Source: Aphelocoma coerulescens
Lineage: Eukaryota; Chordata; Aves; Passeriformes; Corvidae
NCBI RefSeq assembly: GCF_041296385.1
Contig: NC_091013.1
Span: 68,541,563-68,605,562, forward strand
Direction of reading: 5' to 3'
Length of the DNA: 64,000 nucleotides
Below the pieces are notes generated by a model. That model was given only the letters and a program-made list of their open reading frames with translations, was not told where the DNA came from and made no database searches. Position numbers and translations under genes: made by a program. This document shows, piece after piece, positions 1 to 11,180 of the stretch. Positions within the stretch are counted from its first letter, which is position 1. Every line of letters starts with the position of its first letter.

Positions 1-1209
1 AAAATTTCCAGGAAACACATTCCACTTCCTTAGATGTATGTCACAATTTGCAGGCCAATGTGATCTCTGAATTTTAGCAGTATTTAATAAATAATAAAAT
101 TAGATAATTACATGTCACAAACAGCTACCATTGCTTAACTGCAGCAACACTACAGCAGAATGGGAGATAAGCAGAACCCTGATACAAAATTCAAATTACG
201 TCGAACATTTATAGAGGGACTATTCCCTTCTGGACAGTACCTGGACATTTAGAGGTTTGAAGTTATTACTTGTATAAGTGCATCCATAAAAAGGTCCATC
301 TCTGGATACAGATTTAGAGTCAGAAAGATCAACATTATAGGCCTCACAGAGCAGAAGGATGACTGCATCTGAAATGGTATCTAGTAAAAACAACAGCAAC
401 AACAAGCAGCGACCTGGTAACTGTGTAGGATATAAGAAAAAGTGGGGTATAGAAACAATATGGAACATTTCTAATGGGTCATGTAGAAGTTGATTCCAAA
501 TTCAAAAACAGTTGCAGGAAGAAACAAAGAAGCTCTGGAGATTTAATGGTGTCTTTGTTGATAGTTATTTTCTGTAAAAAAAAATATATGTGAAACATAA
601 GTCTAAAATGTGGTTACAGTTAAAGGCAAATAAACTACCAGAATATATAAAAGACCAAAAAATTAAATGAAACACAATATTTGCTGCGCAAAGCAAAACC
701 AGATTGCAGGTTATACTTGGGTTAAGTTGTGATTTATTCATTTTCTGTTGGAAGACTTGCATTGCTTTGGGGACAACATACCAGTGGGAAATCAGAAGGA
801 GTCTGGAATTTAAACTTATACCTAATAAAGGAAGGCTAAGAAAAGTTCAACTTCATTTTCACTAGAAATATGTTCCTAGTAGTCTTATAGTAGTAATATT
901 TTTTAAATTTAAAAAAAAAAAAACCTATGAAAGATAGAATTTTTGAAGACTTACTGTGCATGATTGAGGAACTACATTCCAGAAGAATATTCTAAACAAG
1001 ATTTTTGAGAGCAAATGAAGAATGATTTTACTGTGACTACAGAAAGTGGGTGGAACCCATGGACAGACAGCTTATACTAAGCAGAAACACGGAATAGCTC
1101 AGACACTGAATCATGTTCAAGTGTTATGATTTGATCAGTCTTACGTGTAACAGCAGTGTGTTTGCTTACCAAATCCTATTTATAGAGGTATTTCAAACTC
1201 TGTCTAGTG
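1..1209. other. AT-rich noncoding DNA, nothing recognised
   Basis: No repeat family, exon or RNA gene could be recognised. The stretch is AT-rich with short A-runs near 578 and 911. Open frames are below 85 codons, lack any familiar motif and fit chance. Confidence 0.6.
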
Positions 1210-1700
1210 GGATTAAAAAATGGCCTGTTGGTTCCACAATTGGATATTTGGATACAGGCCAGATTTGGTGTGTATGAAGCTGATCTGTGTCAGTGTCTTA
1301 CTGCAACCCAGCTGGCCTCTCAGGCTGAGGCACCCCTCTGATCTGAGGTAGGTTATGTTTGCCCAGACACAGCCTTGCACACCATGCAGGTATGTCCAAA
1401 GCACCCAGAGATGCAGCCAAGCATGCACAGGGATTTGGAGTGTGCCAAGATACCCTGCTGTTGGTGGGCAGAGGTCAGGTGAAAAGAACTCTGGAAAATG
1501 ACACAACATGATAGCTACAAGTTCGAGTGTCTAAAAGTCCTAGCAATCTTTGGAGTCTTTGGAGTGTATTCAGAAGGGTTGGCTTGCTTACCCTTCAGAA
1601 AATGGTTAAGCAGCTTCTTCACTTCAACACATACCCCTGGGGAGTTGCCTCCCTGCTCTCAGGCAAAGGATGCAGGAGGAGAAGAGAATTAAAAGCCCGG
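1210..1700. other. Slightly GC-richer unique DNA, unassigned
   Basis: This stretch is less AT-rich than its flanks and has short overlapping open frames on both strands (98 codons on minus, up to 82 on plus). None resembles a known protein. It could be an old, unrecognisable transposable element or an unannotated untranslated exon. Nothing in the sequence decides between these. Confidence 0.3.
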
Positions 1701-2989
1701 GACACTTGCTCTGTACCTGCTTTCCATTTCATGCTCCTTTATGATGTCACTTTCCATAATGATAATGATATCTGACATTGTATTTATATGGTCTTTGGAG
1801 TCACAGCCACTAAACAGCATCATTTTCTGGAATTATTATGATTTATAGGGTAAAAATTTCTCCAAATATTCATCTTGTCATACACCACTGTACTGGAAGA
1901 AGTAGCAGATGTTCACATATTAGCGTGATCCTATTTAGCTTAATTTTAAAATATTTGAGGGTTTATGACCTCCTTTTTGCTGTTTTTGGGCTTGTTACCT
2001 ATCTTGCCTTTCCTCTTTCTTGAAGGGAATAATAGAGATGCTGTAACATTTTGGGAGACAGATGAGGAAGCAGGAAAACACATAGTAAAATGAAAAATGT
2101 TTGGCTCATGAACAATGCAACAACATAAATTTGCACAGAACAATTATTTCCATGAAAATTTTATATGAAATAATAAAAATTGCTGTCCCAAAATCCCAGT
2201 TTTGGTGTGAAGCACTTTCAGCAAATCCTGATTGCTTCCAAGAAAGGATAATTTAGATAATGTAGACACTGAGAGAACAGAAGATTATCTATGATAATGA
2301 CAGGGGTTTTTAAATTAACTTCTAATTTAAAATTTACTGCAGCTTCAAATGCTTCAGAGGCTCACTTTTTCTTAGCTGCAACTGTGAAACAATGCTTCCT
2401 TCCCATCCTCAAGTACAGCCCTCAGTCATTGCTACTTTTTTCTTACAGTAATCTGCATGGTGAATTTTTGCCTAGTTCTGCACTCATGGCATGGAAACCC
2501 TTTTATGATTTTGTTTGCAGAAGGTTTGTTGGACAAAATTGCATAATATCATAGGCAGCCTCCCATTCATGACAAGGATTAACTGGATAAAGGCTTCTCC
2601 TGCAGCCTAGGCAATAGCATTAGGCTACTCCTAATTAGGAATATATGTCCTCCAGTTGAAATTTCTGGTTTACCATAGTTAAATAAAACCATATGTCTAA
2701 GAAAGATGGACAACAGTCATCCCCAGACCTCTAATGACAGGGTAAAACACAACATGAAGAGTGTCATTTACATTATTACATTGTGCTCCCATATTTGCCA
2801 TTTGTTGGAGAGGGCGAAAGTTTGGTAAGAAAGTTTCACAAGTATGTAGGCTTGGCAGAAAGATCTCTGAATGTAGAAACTGAGGATGAGATAGAAATAG
2901 AAGCAAGTTTTGATATAGAGTAAAAGATGTTTTGCTGAAACACTGACCACTGAATAACTGAGAAGGCAAAGGTTGGAGATGAGATGGAA
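1701..2989. other. Noncoding DNA, nothing recognised
   Basis: AT-rich sequence without a recognisable repeat or exon. A minus-strand open frame at 2,697-3,074 runs 125 codons but is low in informative composition and runs into the LTR-like block to its right, so it is not called as a gene. Confidence 0.5.
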
Positions 2990-3327
2990 GGAGATTTTTA
3001 TGAATAGGACAAAGATATGTGACTACAAACAAAGACATGTTTTTCACCAAGTAAGTAAGTCTCAAGAAGAGCATAAGTAAACAGAAAACATGTCTTTACC
3101 AAAAAGAGCTATCGCAGGCAAACAAGAAATGTTGATGTAGCAAGAAGAAAAGAAGTCTGAGAATTTTCCACTGTAAGCTTAAATTATAACTTACTTACTC
3201 TTGTGAATGGATAATAATGACTATAATATGGTGATGGTAGTAGTTATGATAGGCTATAGGCAAATGTAAAGGTATTGTATATGGTGCTTATTGGTTGTTA
3301 TGTGTTAAGATACTCTGCAAAGAAAAG

Positions 3328-3335
3328 TATATAAT
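3328..3335 (+). promoter_or_regulatory. TATA box of the LTR-like block
   Basis: The motif TATATAAT stands about 115 bases upstream of an AATAAA signal, as in retroviral LTRs. It is called from motif and spacing only. Confidence 0.4.
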
Positions 3336-3446
3336 GCTTTGTAACTTGAACAGAAAGCGGCTTCAGGGATGCCTACAGCTGGAGCTGGCAGCTGTAGGGC
3401 TAGCTCTGGATACCCACTCCCTGAAATGCTGTAACTTTGCCTATGC

Positions 3447-3452
3447 AATAAA
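3447..3452 (+). terminator. Poly(A) signal AATAAA of the LTR-like block
   Basis: A canonical AATAAA preceded by GC-richer sequence and followed by about 60 bases of U5-like sequence. The hexamer alone is common in AT-rich DNA, so the call depends on the LTR context. Confidence 0.4.
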
Positions 3453-3539
3453 CAGCTTTCAAGAGAGCCGCCTGAAGTCCAGACATCCTTCGTGAAACTT
3501 TCTCCTATAGCCATTATGCTTTTCAGCCACTGAAATAAT

Positions 3540-4080
3540 TCTCCTCTCTCTCATGGTGGGTTGTTGCAGTGGCTAAGCCCACTTTACACCCCTCAAGTTG
3601 CCCTAAAAGTGCTCTCTCCCTACAACACTGTGCTAGAAAGTTCTCCCTTTGTCTAGATTCTGCTGGTCACTGGCCCTCTCCCCCCTCCCATCCCTTCTCC
3701 CATTGGCCCCTGTTATGTCACTCAACCCTGCCTCTGTCCCCCAGCCCTCATACTATTGGGTTTGGATGATCTGCCCATCTTTGGGAGTTTTCAGGATAAA
3801 ACCATGTGTGGGCTTTTGGTTTTGTGTTCTTCTTGCCTCTGTTCCCTGCGGGTGTGTTGGTTTCATTGAGCGCCTCGGAGCTGCGTGCAGAGAGCCCCTC
3901 TCGCCTCTTCGTCTCCGGTTCGTGCTTAGACTGAGTGTGTGAGTGGCTGCTCAGGGCTACCTGCGAAGGTGAGATCGTGTGCACGTGTGGGTGCTGGCAG
4001 AGCGCCGCCTGAGCGTCTCCACGAGGGACCCTGTGGAAAAAACACAGCATCGATCCACTGAAGCCCTCATTCAATGCCGG
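3540..4080 (+). promoter_or_regulatory. CpG- and GC-rich promoter-like block, probably LTR/leader derived
   Basis: This block differs sharply from the AT-rich surroundings. Roughly 16 CpG dinucleotides fall between 3,845 and 4,025. From left to right it shows an inverted CCAAT box (ATTGG, 3,702-3,706), a TATA-like ATAAAA at 3,796-3,801, a GC-rich stretch, and a strong splice-donor match GAAG|GTGAG with the GT at 3,969-3,970. That order fits either an ERV LTR plus leader with its splice donor, or the promoter and first exon of an unannotated noncoding RNA. The adjoining LTR-like block favours the ERV reading. No open frame with recognisable retroviral protein follows. It may belong to a different element from the block at 2,990-3,516. 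Confidence 0.4.
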
Positions 4081-5071
4081 ATGGTAAAGGAAAGCCAACA
4101 CATGGTATTGTTTGGCTTTAAGTCTCTATTAGTCTTTTGACGCTGTTGTGGTGAAATTTCCATATGCAAATCAAGGAAATGTGGAATAAAGGAAATCATC
4201 ACAAAGTGTACATGTTTGAGAAGTCATTCTCAAAGCCATTAGCCATGATTTTTCCTAAAGTGCTTGATACATTTCTATTAGGATCCCATAAATACATATC
4301 TTGTGTTTGGTTAATAGCTTCCTGGAATACTAGGAAAAGAATAAAGTTTTTCTATAAAGATGGTAGGTTACACCAAACTGAGAGGCTGGAAAACACATTG
4401 AAGGAATTAGGTACATGACTAGGCAGAAGAGTGGCAGATTAGGACACAGAAGGCCACTAAATTTTAAAAAGTTAGTAACAAATATGATTCTCCTATTTAA
4501 AAAAAAGGTAGATGCTGTGATTCATTAAAATGTATGGAGTAATAAGACATGCAGGAAAATTATTGGTTAATTTGTTTTTAAAAAGCAAAGTATGAGAAAA
4601 CTGAGAAGGAACTAGGTTTGTTTTTTGTGGCGAGAAGGACAAATTAGGGGGCAGCTGGAAAAGAAGGGAGAAAAGGAAGATACCGTAATGGTACTGTAAG
4701 GATGATGACCAGTTCTACTGGCAATCCACAGGATAGAATTTAGGAAATGACTTCGTAATTCTCAGGAGAGCAAAACCTTGTAGCAGGCTATCTACAGACA
4801 TCATGAAATCCATTTCATGGAAGTAGCAAAGACCTGCCTGGTCCTTCTTCAGCATAACAGGCAGGTCAAAAAAGATTAGTTTCCTTCTTTTATTTTCTGA
4901 ACCTTGCACCCTAAAAGCAAAAGTTAAGAGATAAATATGCAAATAAGAGAGTTAAAAAAACCTATGCCTGGATGAGCCAAGAGGTTTCTTTAATGTATTT
5001 GAATTTTCCATTGTTCTAAACCCCCTGGAACTTATATGGGTATTGTAACAGACTTTCTGTCCATGCTTTAA
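4081..5071. other. Noncoding DNA with one 10-bp hairpin
   Basis: No repeat family or exon recognised. A perfect 10-bp inverted repeat (GACCTGCCTG / CAGGCAGGTC) lies at 4,831-4,840 and 4,858-4,867 with a 17-base loop. One or two such hairpins are expected by chance in a window this long. Confidence 0.5.
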
Positions 5072-5467
5072 AAGGCTGGGGACTGTGCTGCTGTCTCAGC
5101 CGTACCAGTAGCACCCAAGCTGCTGCTTCTCATATTCTTCTTCTTCGACACCCTTTTGGTTGGTACATCCTTGAGTGCAAGACCTGCTGATGACAAAAGC
5201 ATCAGAGACATGAGAAAACAGCCAAGGGCTAGAGTTAAGCCACAGAGACCACAACAGCCTGTAGTACAAGATGAAGTCAGTATTAGGGAATGCACTTTTA
5301 GCTGGATTGTGAAACCACCTTTTGACTTCCTGTTCCTTTTGAGTGTAATCACAGAGCAGATCACTCAGCTCTGGGATTCAGTTTATACAGAAGTGATAAC
5401 TGTAATTTTCACATCCCTGTGCCATCTGTGGCTGCTAATGGCCTTTGTTGTGATACCAATGTTCTAG
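5072..5467 (+). other. Open reading frame open on both strands, unidentified
   Basis: After a TAA at 5,069-5,071 the plus frame stays open for 131 codons to a TAG at 5,465-5,467. The first in-frame ATG comes late (about 5,210), so an initiating Met for the whole frame is absent. An upstream 3' splice site (pyrimidine-rich sequence ending ctcag near 5,099) could instead feed it as an exon. The plus product would have a hydrophobic stretch near the start, a basic Arg/Gln/Pro-rich middle, and a hydrophobic C-terminal third. The minus strand is also open from about 5,364 to 5,068; its product has a strongly hydrophobic, Leu/Cys/Gly-rich segment followed by a Lys-rich and Ser/Ala-rich tail. I recognise neither protein. 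It may be chance, a terminal exon, or a retrocopy fragment. Confidence 0.25.
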
Positions 5468-7089
5468 TTTGTCTCATTTCGTTTACTTTCCTCAGTGGCT
5501 TTTCCTCTTGTTTGAATATCTAAAAAAGCCAGCAGAAGATCTTTATTAAAGTCAGTGTTGACAACTGCCTGTGTGGAAACTTTGTGAGGATTTCCTATTT
5601 GTAGTATTTGTCTTTTTCTATTTGTATTTCTCTATTTCTTTTACTAGTGAATTAGTAATTCCAGTAAGTAAACTTGTATTGTGAAAGTAATGAATATGGC
5701 ATGAATTACATAGATGTATTCTAAATGCATGGCCCTGGTTCTTTTTACTTAGCAGCCTTATAAAAAATTAAATGATAAAGCATTGTTTTAAATAAAGATT
5801 AAATGCATAAGTTATTTCTTTTCTACTACTACTGCCATAGTATAGCCAACCTCAGAAAATGTAAATCTCTTTTTTCTAAGATGATAATTAAGTACTTCAT
5901 TTCATTCAGGATTAGAAATTAGCAGGATTTGGTACTGTAATTAGATAAATGTGCAAAGGTACTAAACTCTGGAGAACAACCACTGGAATAAATACCCAGT
6001 CCCCATATTTCAGAGGAAGACCATTTATTTTTCATTGTTAAGACCAATCAAATATTTATTTTTATTTCTCTCAAATGAATTTTGTTGGTGGTTTTTTTCT
6101 GCTAATTCTGAGTTCAGTCACACAAATTGTCTACTCAGTATTCAACCCAAGGGACATAAACATCTGGAGAGGGTAGTGGAAATGAATTGCCATAAGGGAA
6201 AAGAGATTTTCTTCTCCTGCTGAAGATAATTCCCTTTTTAGAAATGCCTGAATACATTTGCATCTATTCCTGCCTACCCTCTCTCAGACCATGCCTGTAA
6301 ATGAACTGTTTATGTCTCTGTCTTCTAAGTGTTGGGGCAGAAACCTCCACCTGAGGTGTGTGAAGAAGTTTCAGATGGCTGGAAGCTCCAAAGGAGGAAA
6401 GCAAATCAGCAAAGTAACCCTCAAAAATGGCAATTAGCAGGTAAAGTGCTTATCAATGACAACTGATAAACAAATTTTCATACACCAACTTGTATTCATC
6501 AGTTGATTTAAATGGCCTATCACAAAATAAAGAGATTTGTAGAATTGTTTTCTTTTTTTTTTAACCTGTGCTTCAAGCACTGGGCTCATCCAGTACTGTG
6601 AGAAGCTTCTATGGAAATGACCTGGTAGAAATGTTACATGTATGCAAATATCATCATCTATGCACAAGCACTATTTCTCTAAGTTTATAAAAACAGTATT
6701 ACTCTAAGGTTAAGGATGTCCCTGCAAGAAAATGATGATATGGCATTCTGCCTATGAAACCAGTAAAAATGTTGCATCCCACTCCTATATGGAACGGAGC
6801 ATCTGAGATGCACAGATATCCATGGTCAAAAAAAAAAAAAAAGGCAAAAGCCAAAAGAGTTCCAAAAGGGTTTCGAAAACCAAGTTCACTACATTTTATT
6901 GACAAACTACACACTTGGCATGGAAATTGGTATATGTTTTGCCCTTCTCTTCTAACTGTAAGAGAAACAAAAGAATAAAAGGATATAGGCAAGAAGCAGA
7001 GTGTGAAAGAGAGCTCAGATAAGAGAGGAAAGAAAATCACCAGCCCAGGGCCAGCATCAATCCTGTTGATGGGGTGTCCATGGTCCTGG
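5468..7089. other. AT-rich noncoding DNA with an A15 run
   Basis: No exon or repeat family recognised. A 15-A run sits at 6,828-6,842. The longest open frame here (minus, about 6,699-7,133) owes its Phe-run to this homopolymer and shows no domain. Confidence 0.5.
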
Positions 7090-7188
7090 GGACAAGTTTT
7101 CCTTGTCCTGGGATTGAATTTCTTGCTCTTCATGTAAATGAGTGAGCATTAACAGTCTGTTCTTCTGGCCCATTCTGTAAATGGGCCA
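7090..7188. repeat. Two short perfect inverted repeats
   Basis: The first is GGACAAG / CTTGTCC at 7,090-7,096 and 7,102-7,108 with a 5-base spacer. The second is TGGCCCATT / AATGGGCCA, a 9-bp stem at 7,166-7,174 and 7,180-7,188 with a 5-base loop. Each is near chance expectation on its own; function is unknown. Confidence 0.5.
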
Positions 7189-8964
7189 TGGGGCTTTGAT
7201 GTTTTTTTTGGTGGTGTTGATCCCCCTCTATTGGATTGACTTTCACTGTACAGTTCATGCCCACTTCTTGACCCCACTTCTGTGCTTGCACCATCCTTTA
7301 TGTTGTGCGGTCACCATGAACTGGAACAGGGAAGCTGGTGCCAGAAAGCTGCTGTCATACCTCTGTACAGTCCCCCTTTTCACCCACATCCTGTTCAAAC
7401 TCGCCTGCCTGATTGGCCATTGGTGTTTGAGGCATAGCACTGCATTAACTCCATACTGCCCAGGTTCCTACAAGCATGCATGATTATAGCCTGTTGCCAA
7501 TGATTTTTGCAGTCAGTCCAAGTCCATTGGGATGTTAGTCTATGCTGAAACCTGAACTGTTGTATTTTTTCCTGGGGTTATTTGATTAAAGCTAGCACAA
7601 ATTGTGACCACATCTTCATTTACATCTTCATTTTCAGAGCAGATTGGTTTGGTTTAATTTCAGTCCCCTAATAAATACATACCTACTGCAAAACAATTAT
7701 ACATCTAGAGTCAACTTTACAGATGATAAAACCTACTAAAGATTAGCAAAGGCAGAATCTGTCTTTGGAGAAGTGCAGTGTCCAGATGCTGGGAGGCAGC
7801 TCTGAAAAAAAGAGAGGGGAAAAGTAATAATGCCCTTCTTAAGAGAAAGAAATTATGTGAACCTTCAGAGAAGGCAGGCTAATCTCTAATTTCAAAATAG
7901 ACACTTTAAAGGGATTTATATACTGCTGATTTCAGAAGACAACTGAATCATCTGCAATGTTGACTTCCTCAAAGGAATATTACAACTTAAAATTAATTTG
8001 TGCAGTAATATTTTTATTGTACCATCTCGCAGCAAAGTAACCATATATAAATAATCAGTTATATCATTAAACTTGTGCTACCTCACTTACTTGACATTCT
8101 CTTCAATAAAGCATTACACAATGCATGAACAGTCCTCAGTAGTCCACAAGTGGGGCACGGCAGTTTTTGATTATTTTTCTTAAGTGACTCATGCTATAAG
8201 AAATCTGTGTTAATATATGGTGCACCATAAAAATTATCTGTGGTTTTGAAAAATATTTTAAATTTTTCCATCTAAAGAGGTTGAAAAAGTTATCTGAATA
8301 TTCCATTTTTTACTAAGGCACATGATCTGTTTTGAACATTTTATAAGGACTTGGCATGGTTGACAACAAGTGAATGTAAATAAAATGTACATTGATCTAA
8401 AAGAAAAGTAAATGTATTCAATAATTCCATGAATAATTCTGTGTCATTGCTTTCTCTTGATACAGCTTCAAGGTAGTCAATTGAAGGTTTAGGACAAAAA
8501 AATCAAGAAAGAAGAAGAAAGAGGGATAAATGAAAAATTTTACTAACTTGTCCTTACATAAGGGTGCCATAAATTAGAAGACAAAGCCAGAGAATTTGAG
8601 ACTAAATGTACAGAGATATTACCTCCCCACCCTCTAGAACTGTGTAGTGCTTTAGATTGCAGAAATAGGAAAGAGAGGAAGGTACATTGCTTTCTCAACC
8701 TAACCACAGACGTGTCTCAGCTCAATAGGATTAAAGGTTATTTCCTGACTGTCTCTTGGGGAATTTGGAGGTGTTTTATGGCTAAATACCTGACTTAGGG
8801 CTGTGCCTAACAGATACGTGTTTGCCTTGAATTAATAAAGAAGAATGTTTTCCATTTAGTAGCTCCAGACCGTTGCTCTGGCCATCTGGCAACTATTCCT
8901 GTACATATTTAACATTCTATTTTCTTGATTTTATGAAAGGAACTATTTGCATAGTAGTTTTCAA
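7189..8964. other. Noncoding DNA, nothing recognised
   Basis: AT-rich sequence with no recognisable repeat, exon or RNA gene. The part near 7,200-7,450 is GC-richer and open for 100 codons on the plus strand, but the peptide is not familiar. Confidence 0.55.
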
Positions 8965-9277
8965 AGTACAAATATTTTAATGTGCAAATAGTATTTCAAA
9001 ATGTATTTCAAAAGCTCATGGGTAGAGAAAAACACCATTGAAGTGTTCAAGGAGTGAGGTTTTACAGACAGATTTTTTTTAAACCTCTCATAATTATTTC
9101 CACAGACTACAGTTCTTCAACATGATGAAGACCTCGTGGATTTCAGATACACAGTATGCCAGCAATAAGGCAGGACACAAATTTCAATGTACAAATAGTC
9201 TTTTGAAAGCTCATGGGTGGATTAAAAACTGCCAGAGAACTGTTCACTACGGTAGAATTTACAAAGAGATGTTTTCA
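8965..9277. repeat. Old tandem duplication, period about 195-205 bp
   Basis: Segment 8,965-9,080 and segment 9,172-9,277 share ordered blocks. Both have an ACAAAT… stretch followed by AATGT(G/A)CAAATAGT, then an AGCTCATGGGT core (9,013 and 9,208), then an AAAAAC block, GTTCA, and a TTTACA…AGAT block. The copies differ by substitutions and small indels (the left has about 10 extra bases before the core), so the duplication is old. No coding role is visible. Confidence 0.5.
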
Positions 9278-9414
9278 GTATCGTTATTTATTCTTATGGA
9301 GTACAGTAACAACAAGATCTCCAAAATTATTAAGACCAAGTACTATGGCAGGTACTGAAGAAGATGTTCAGATACTGTCAGATAAATAAGGCAATCGGAA
9401 GTAAAGTAACATAG

Positions 9415-9640
9415 TGCAGGACCATAGGAATGTTGTCTGGAAGAGATCTGTAGACATGACAGAATCTAATCTCCTGCTCAAATTGGAATTATAGCCAACA
9501 CAATACAGGTCAGGGTTTTGTAAAAATTCTTGAAAATCTCCAACAACAGAGATACTACGTCCCTCCTGAAATGAAAATATTTCTTTATGTTTAATCTGAA
9601 TTTTGCGTGTTACAACTTATCAGCATTGTACCTTACTCAA
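9415..9640 (-). mobile_element. CR1: Old CR1 LINE 3' end, antisense
   Basis: Read on the plus strand, this has the reverse-complement layout of an avian CR1 tail. A degraded ATAGGAATG-type end comes first, then a TGGAAGAGATCT block matching the usual TGGAAGGGACCTC, then CTCCTGCTCAA, then GGGTTTTG…ATCTCCA, and finally a block equivalent to the FFTVRV…HWNRLP coding end. The order is kept but substitutions are frequent and there is no open frame, so the insertion is ancient. It is 5'-truncated like most CR1 copies, with the missing 5' part to the right. CR1 is a non-LTR retrotransposon whose ORF2 encodes endonuclease and reverse transcriptase. Confidence 0.7.
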
Positions 9641-11152
9641 GATAATAAATGAAGATATTGATGCTACCACAAATTAAGCTTTACAGTCTCATCTCTGCAT
9701 ATGGAGCAAACTCTCTTCACTGAGTGCTGATTGCAATATGGCAAAGTGTATTTTCTCAAAATTGGATTTCTGCTGCAAGTTATTCCAAGTCTCACTAGAG
9801 AATATCAAAATTTCTAAAGTTGACAGCTGAAGTTGAAAGATGAAATAGTGGAACCAATGGGTCCACTTATAGGTCCCTTCAGTTTTGAGATAGTCTGTAT
9901 AGAGATGGCTCTGCCTGGGAATGCCCATCTCCTTTATGTTAGATGCTTTGAGCTTTTTTGCAGCAGAGTACAAATGGTGGACACTTTTCCAGCACCCACA
10001 CAATGCATCAAGAAACTGGGGCCAGGATTAGAAAATTTATATATCCAGCAAGCCTTCTTTACTGTTCTACAAATCACTGTCATACCATATTTACAAGTAT
10101 ACAGCTCCAGCCCACTAATACTAGCACAAATGAAGGGCCACGAGTCAAAGGGGAGGTTTCACCTTTAGATTCAGGTTATAGATGCAAGTGTTGCTCTCTA
10201 AATATTAGGTATGAAATTCAGGCTCCTCTTAACTTCGCTGTATTAGTTTTGAAGAGGATGTCCATTACTGAGGAGATAGGCAAGCTCTCAGTGCAATCAA
10301 TGGAGACTGCTGACTGAATCATGGAAACACAGGTTCCCAGGCCATGTCAGGTGGCAGTGTATCCTGATAGGCCCTTCCAGGCAGGCATTCCTTTCCCTTC
10401 TTAAGTGCCAGAGCCTGAGTAACACCTCCACTAAACAGCAGTACCTGCTTTACTGCTCCCAGGTTCCCCCTTGCTCTTCCCCCTCCCTCACTCATGTCTG
10501 CCCTGTAGCTGCTTCTGTACTGCTGCAATGGCCCTTGCAGCTGCTCGGTGACTCAGTCTGGGAAAATGATCCAGGTTAAAACAAAAGCTTGGGAGTTTTT
10601 TTGTCAGATTATTCTTAATCCAGCCCCTGGATTATATGGACGGTGAGAACTAAACTCCAGTAGCACACCATGGACACAGCCCCCAGTGGGTTTCATTTTA
10701 TACAAAGTGTTGCTCATGAAATTGCCATCAGCAGATGCTGTCTTGAAAGGATTTATTCCCTTTCTTCTCACAGAGAGCATCATGACTGTCAACAATTTTT
10801 CTACCACTTGAATCTCTTGGCTGACTTCTTACAAACATTCATTAGTCTGAGCTGTAACTCCCTCATAAAACCTCAAAGAATCTGAGACAATTTTCTGAGA
10901 GAAGGAGCAGAAAGTGAATGCAACTCAGTACCCAACTTTGAGAACTCGTTGGACTGAAAAGCACACAGCAAATGTTTACCCAATTTAGTATTAAACATGG
11001 GAAAATAATGAAAATAAAGATCTTTGACTTTTTTCATTGCATGTTAAAGGAATTGAAGTTGTTTAAATTAAGCTTTCTACCAGCTTGCTCACCATACTAG
11101 CACTTCAGGTCTGCCCAGTTCTGTGAACTGTAATGCAAAAGTTGATTCTGGG
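9641..11152. other. Unassigned DNA with overlapping short open frames
   Basis: Between 9,689 and 10,317 there are three overlapping frames of 104 (minus), 111 (plus) and 119 (plus) codons. None resembles a known protein, and no splice pattern links them. The rest (10,318-11,152) includes a GC-richer patch near 10,320-10,530 that I cannot assign. Confidence 0.35.
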
Positions 11153-11180
11153 CCCATTGAAGCAACTGGCAAAACACCAT
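11153..11180. repeat. Fragment of an ancient amniote repeat motif
   Basis: The sequence reads CCCATTGAAG…ACTGGCAAAAC, close to the CCATTGAAGTCAATGGCAAAAC motif that recurs in noncoding DNA of birds and reptiles. It is only 28 bases, so it is weak alone, but better copies occur at 49,482-49,542 and 54,122-54,167. Confidence 0.4.

Larger units (their letters stand above)
2990..3516 (+). mobile_element. Solo LTR-like block of an endogenous retrovirus
   Basis: The right half has the order of an LTR promoter and end. A TATA box (TATATAAT) lies at 3,328-3,335, followed by a GC-richer segment, a poly(A) signal AATAAA at 3,447-3,452, and a short U5-like end finishing near 3,500-3,516 (…TATAGCCA). 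The spacing of about 115 bases from TATA to poly(A) signal fits a short R region. The left boundary is not resolved: the U3-like sequence appears to run leftwards to about 3,000, but no clear TG start or target-site duplication was found. No gag, pol or env reading frame lies next to it, so a solo LTR is likeliest. The family is not named. Confidence 0.45.

Noticed and set aside
2697..3074. 125-codon minus-strand open frame
   Set aside because: It partly overlaps the LTR-like block and has no recognisable motif; likely chance.
4831..4867. Perfect 10-bp hairpin with a 17-base loop
   Set aside because: One or two hairpins of this size are expected by chance in 64 kb; no other support.
6699..7133. 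144-codon minus-strand open frame
   Set aside because: It runs through an A15 homopolymer that gives a Phe run, and no familiar protein motif is present.
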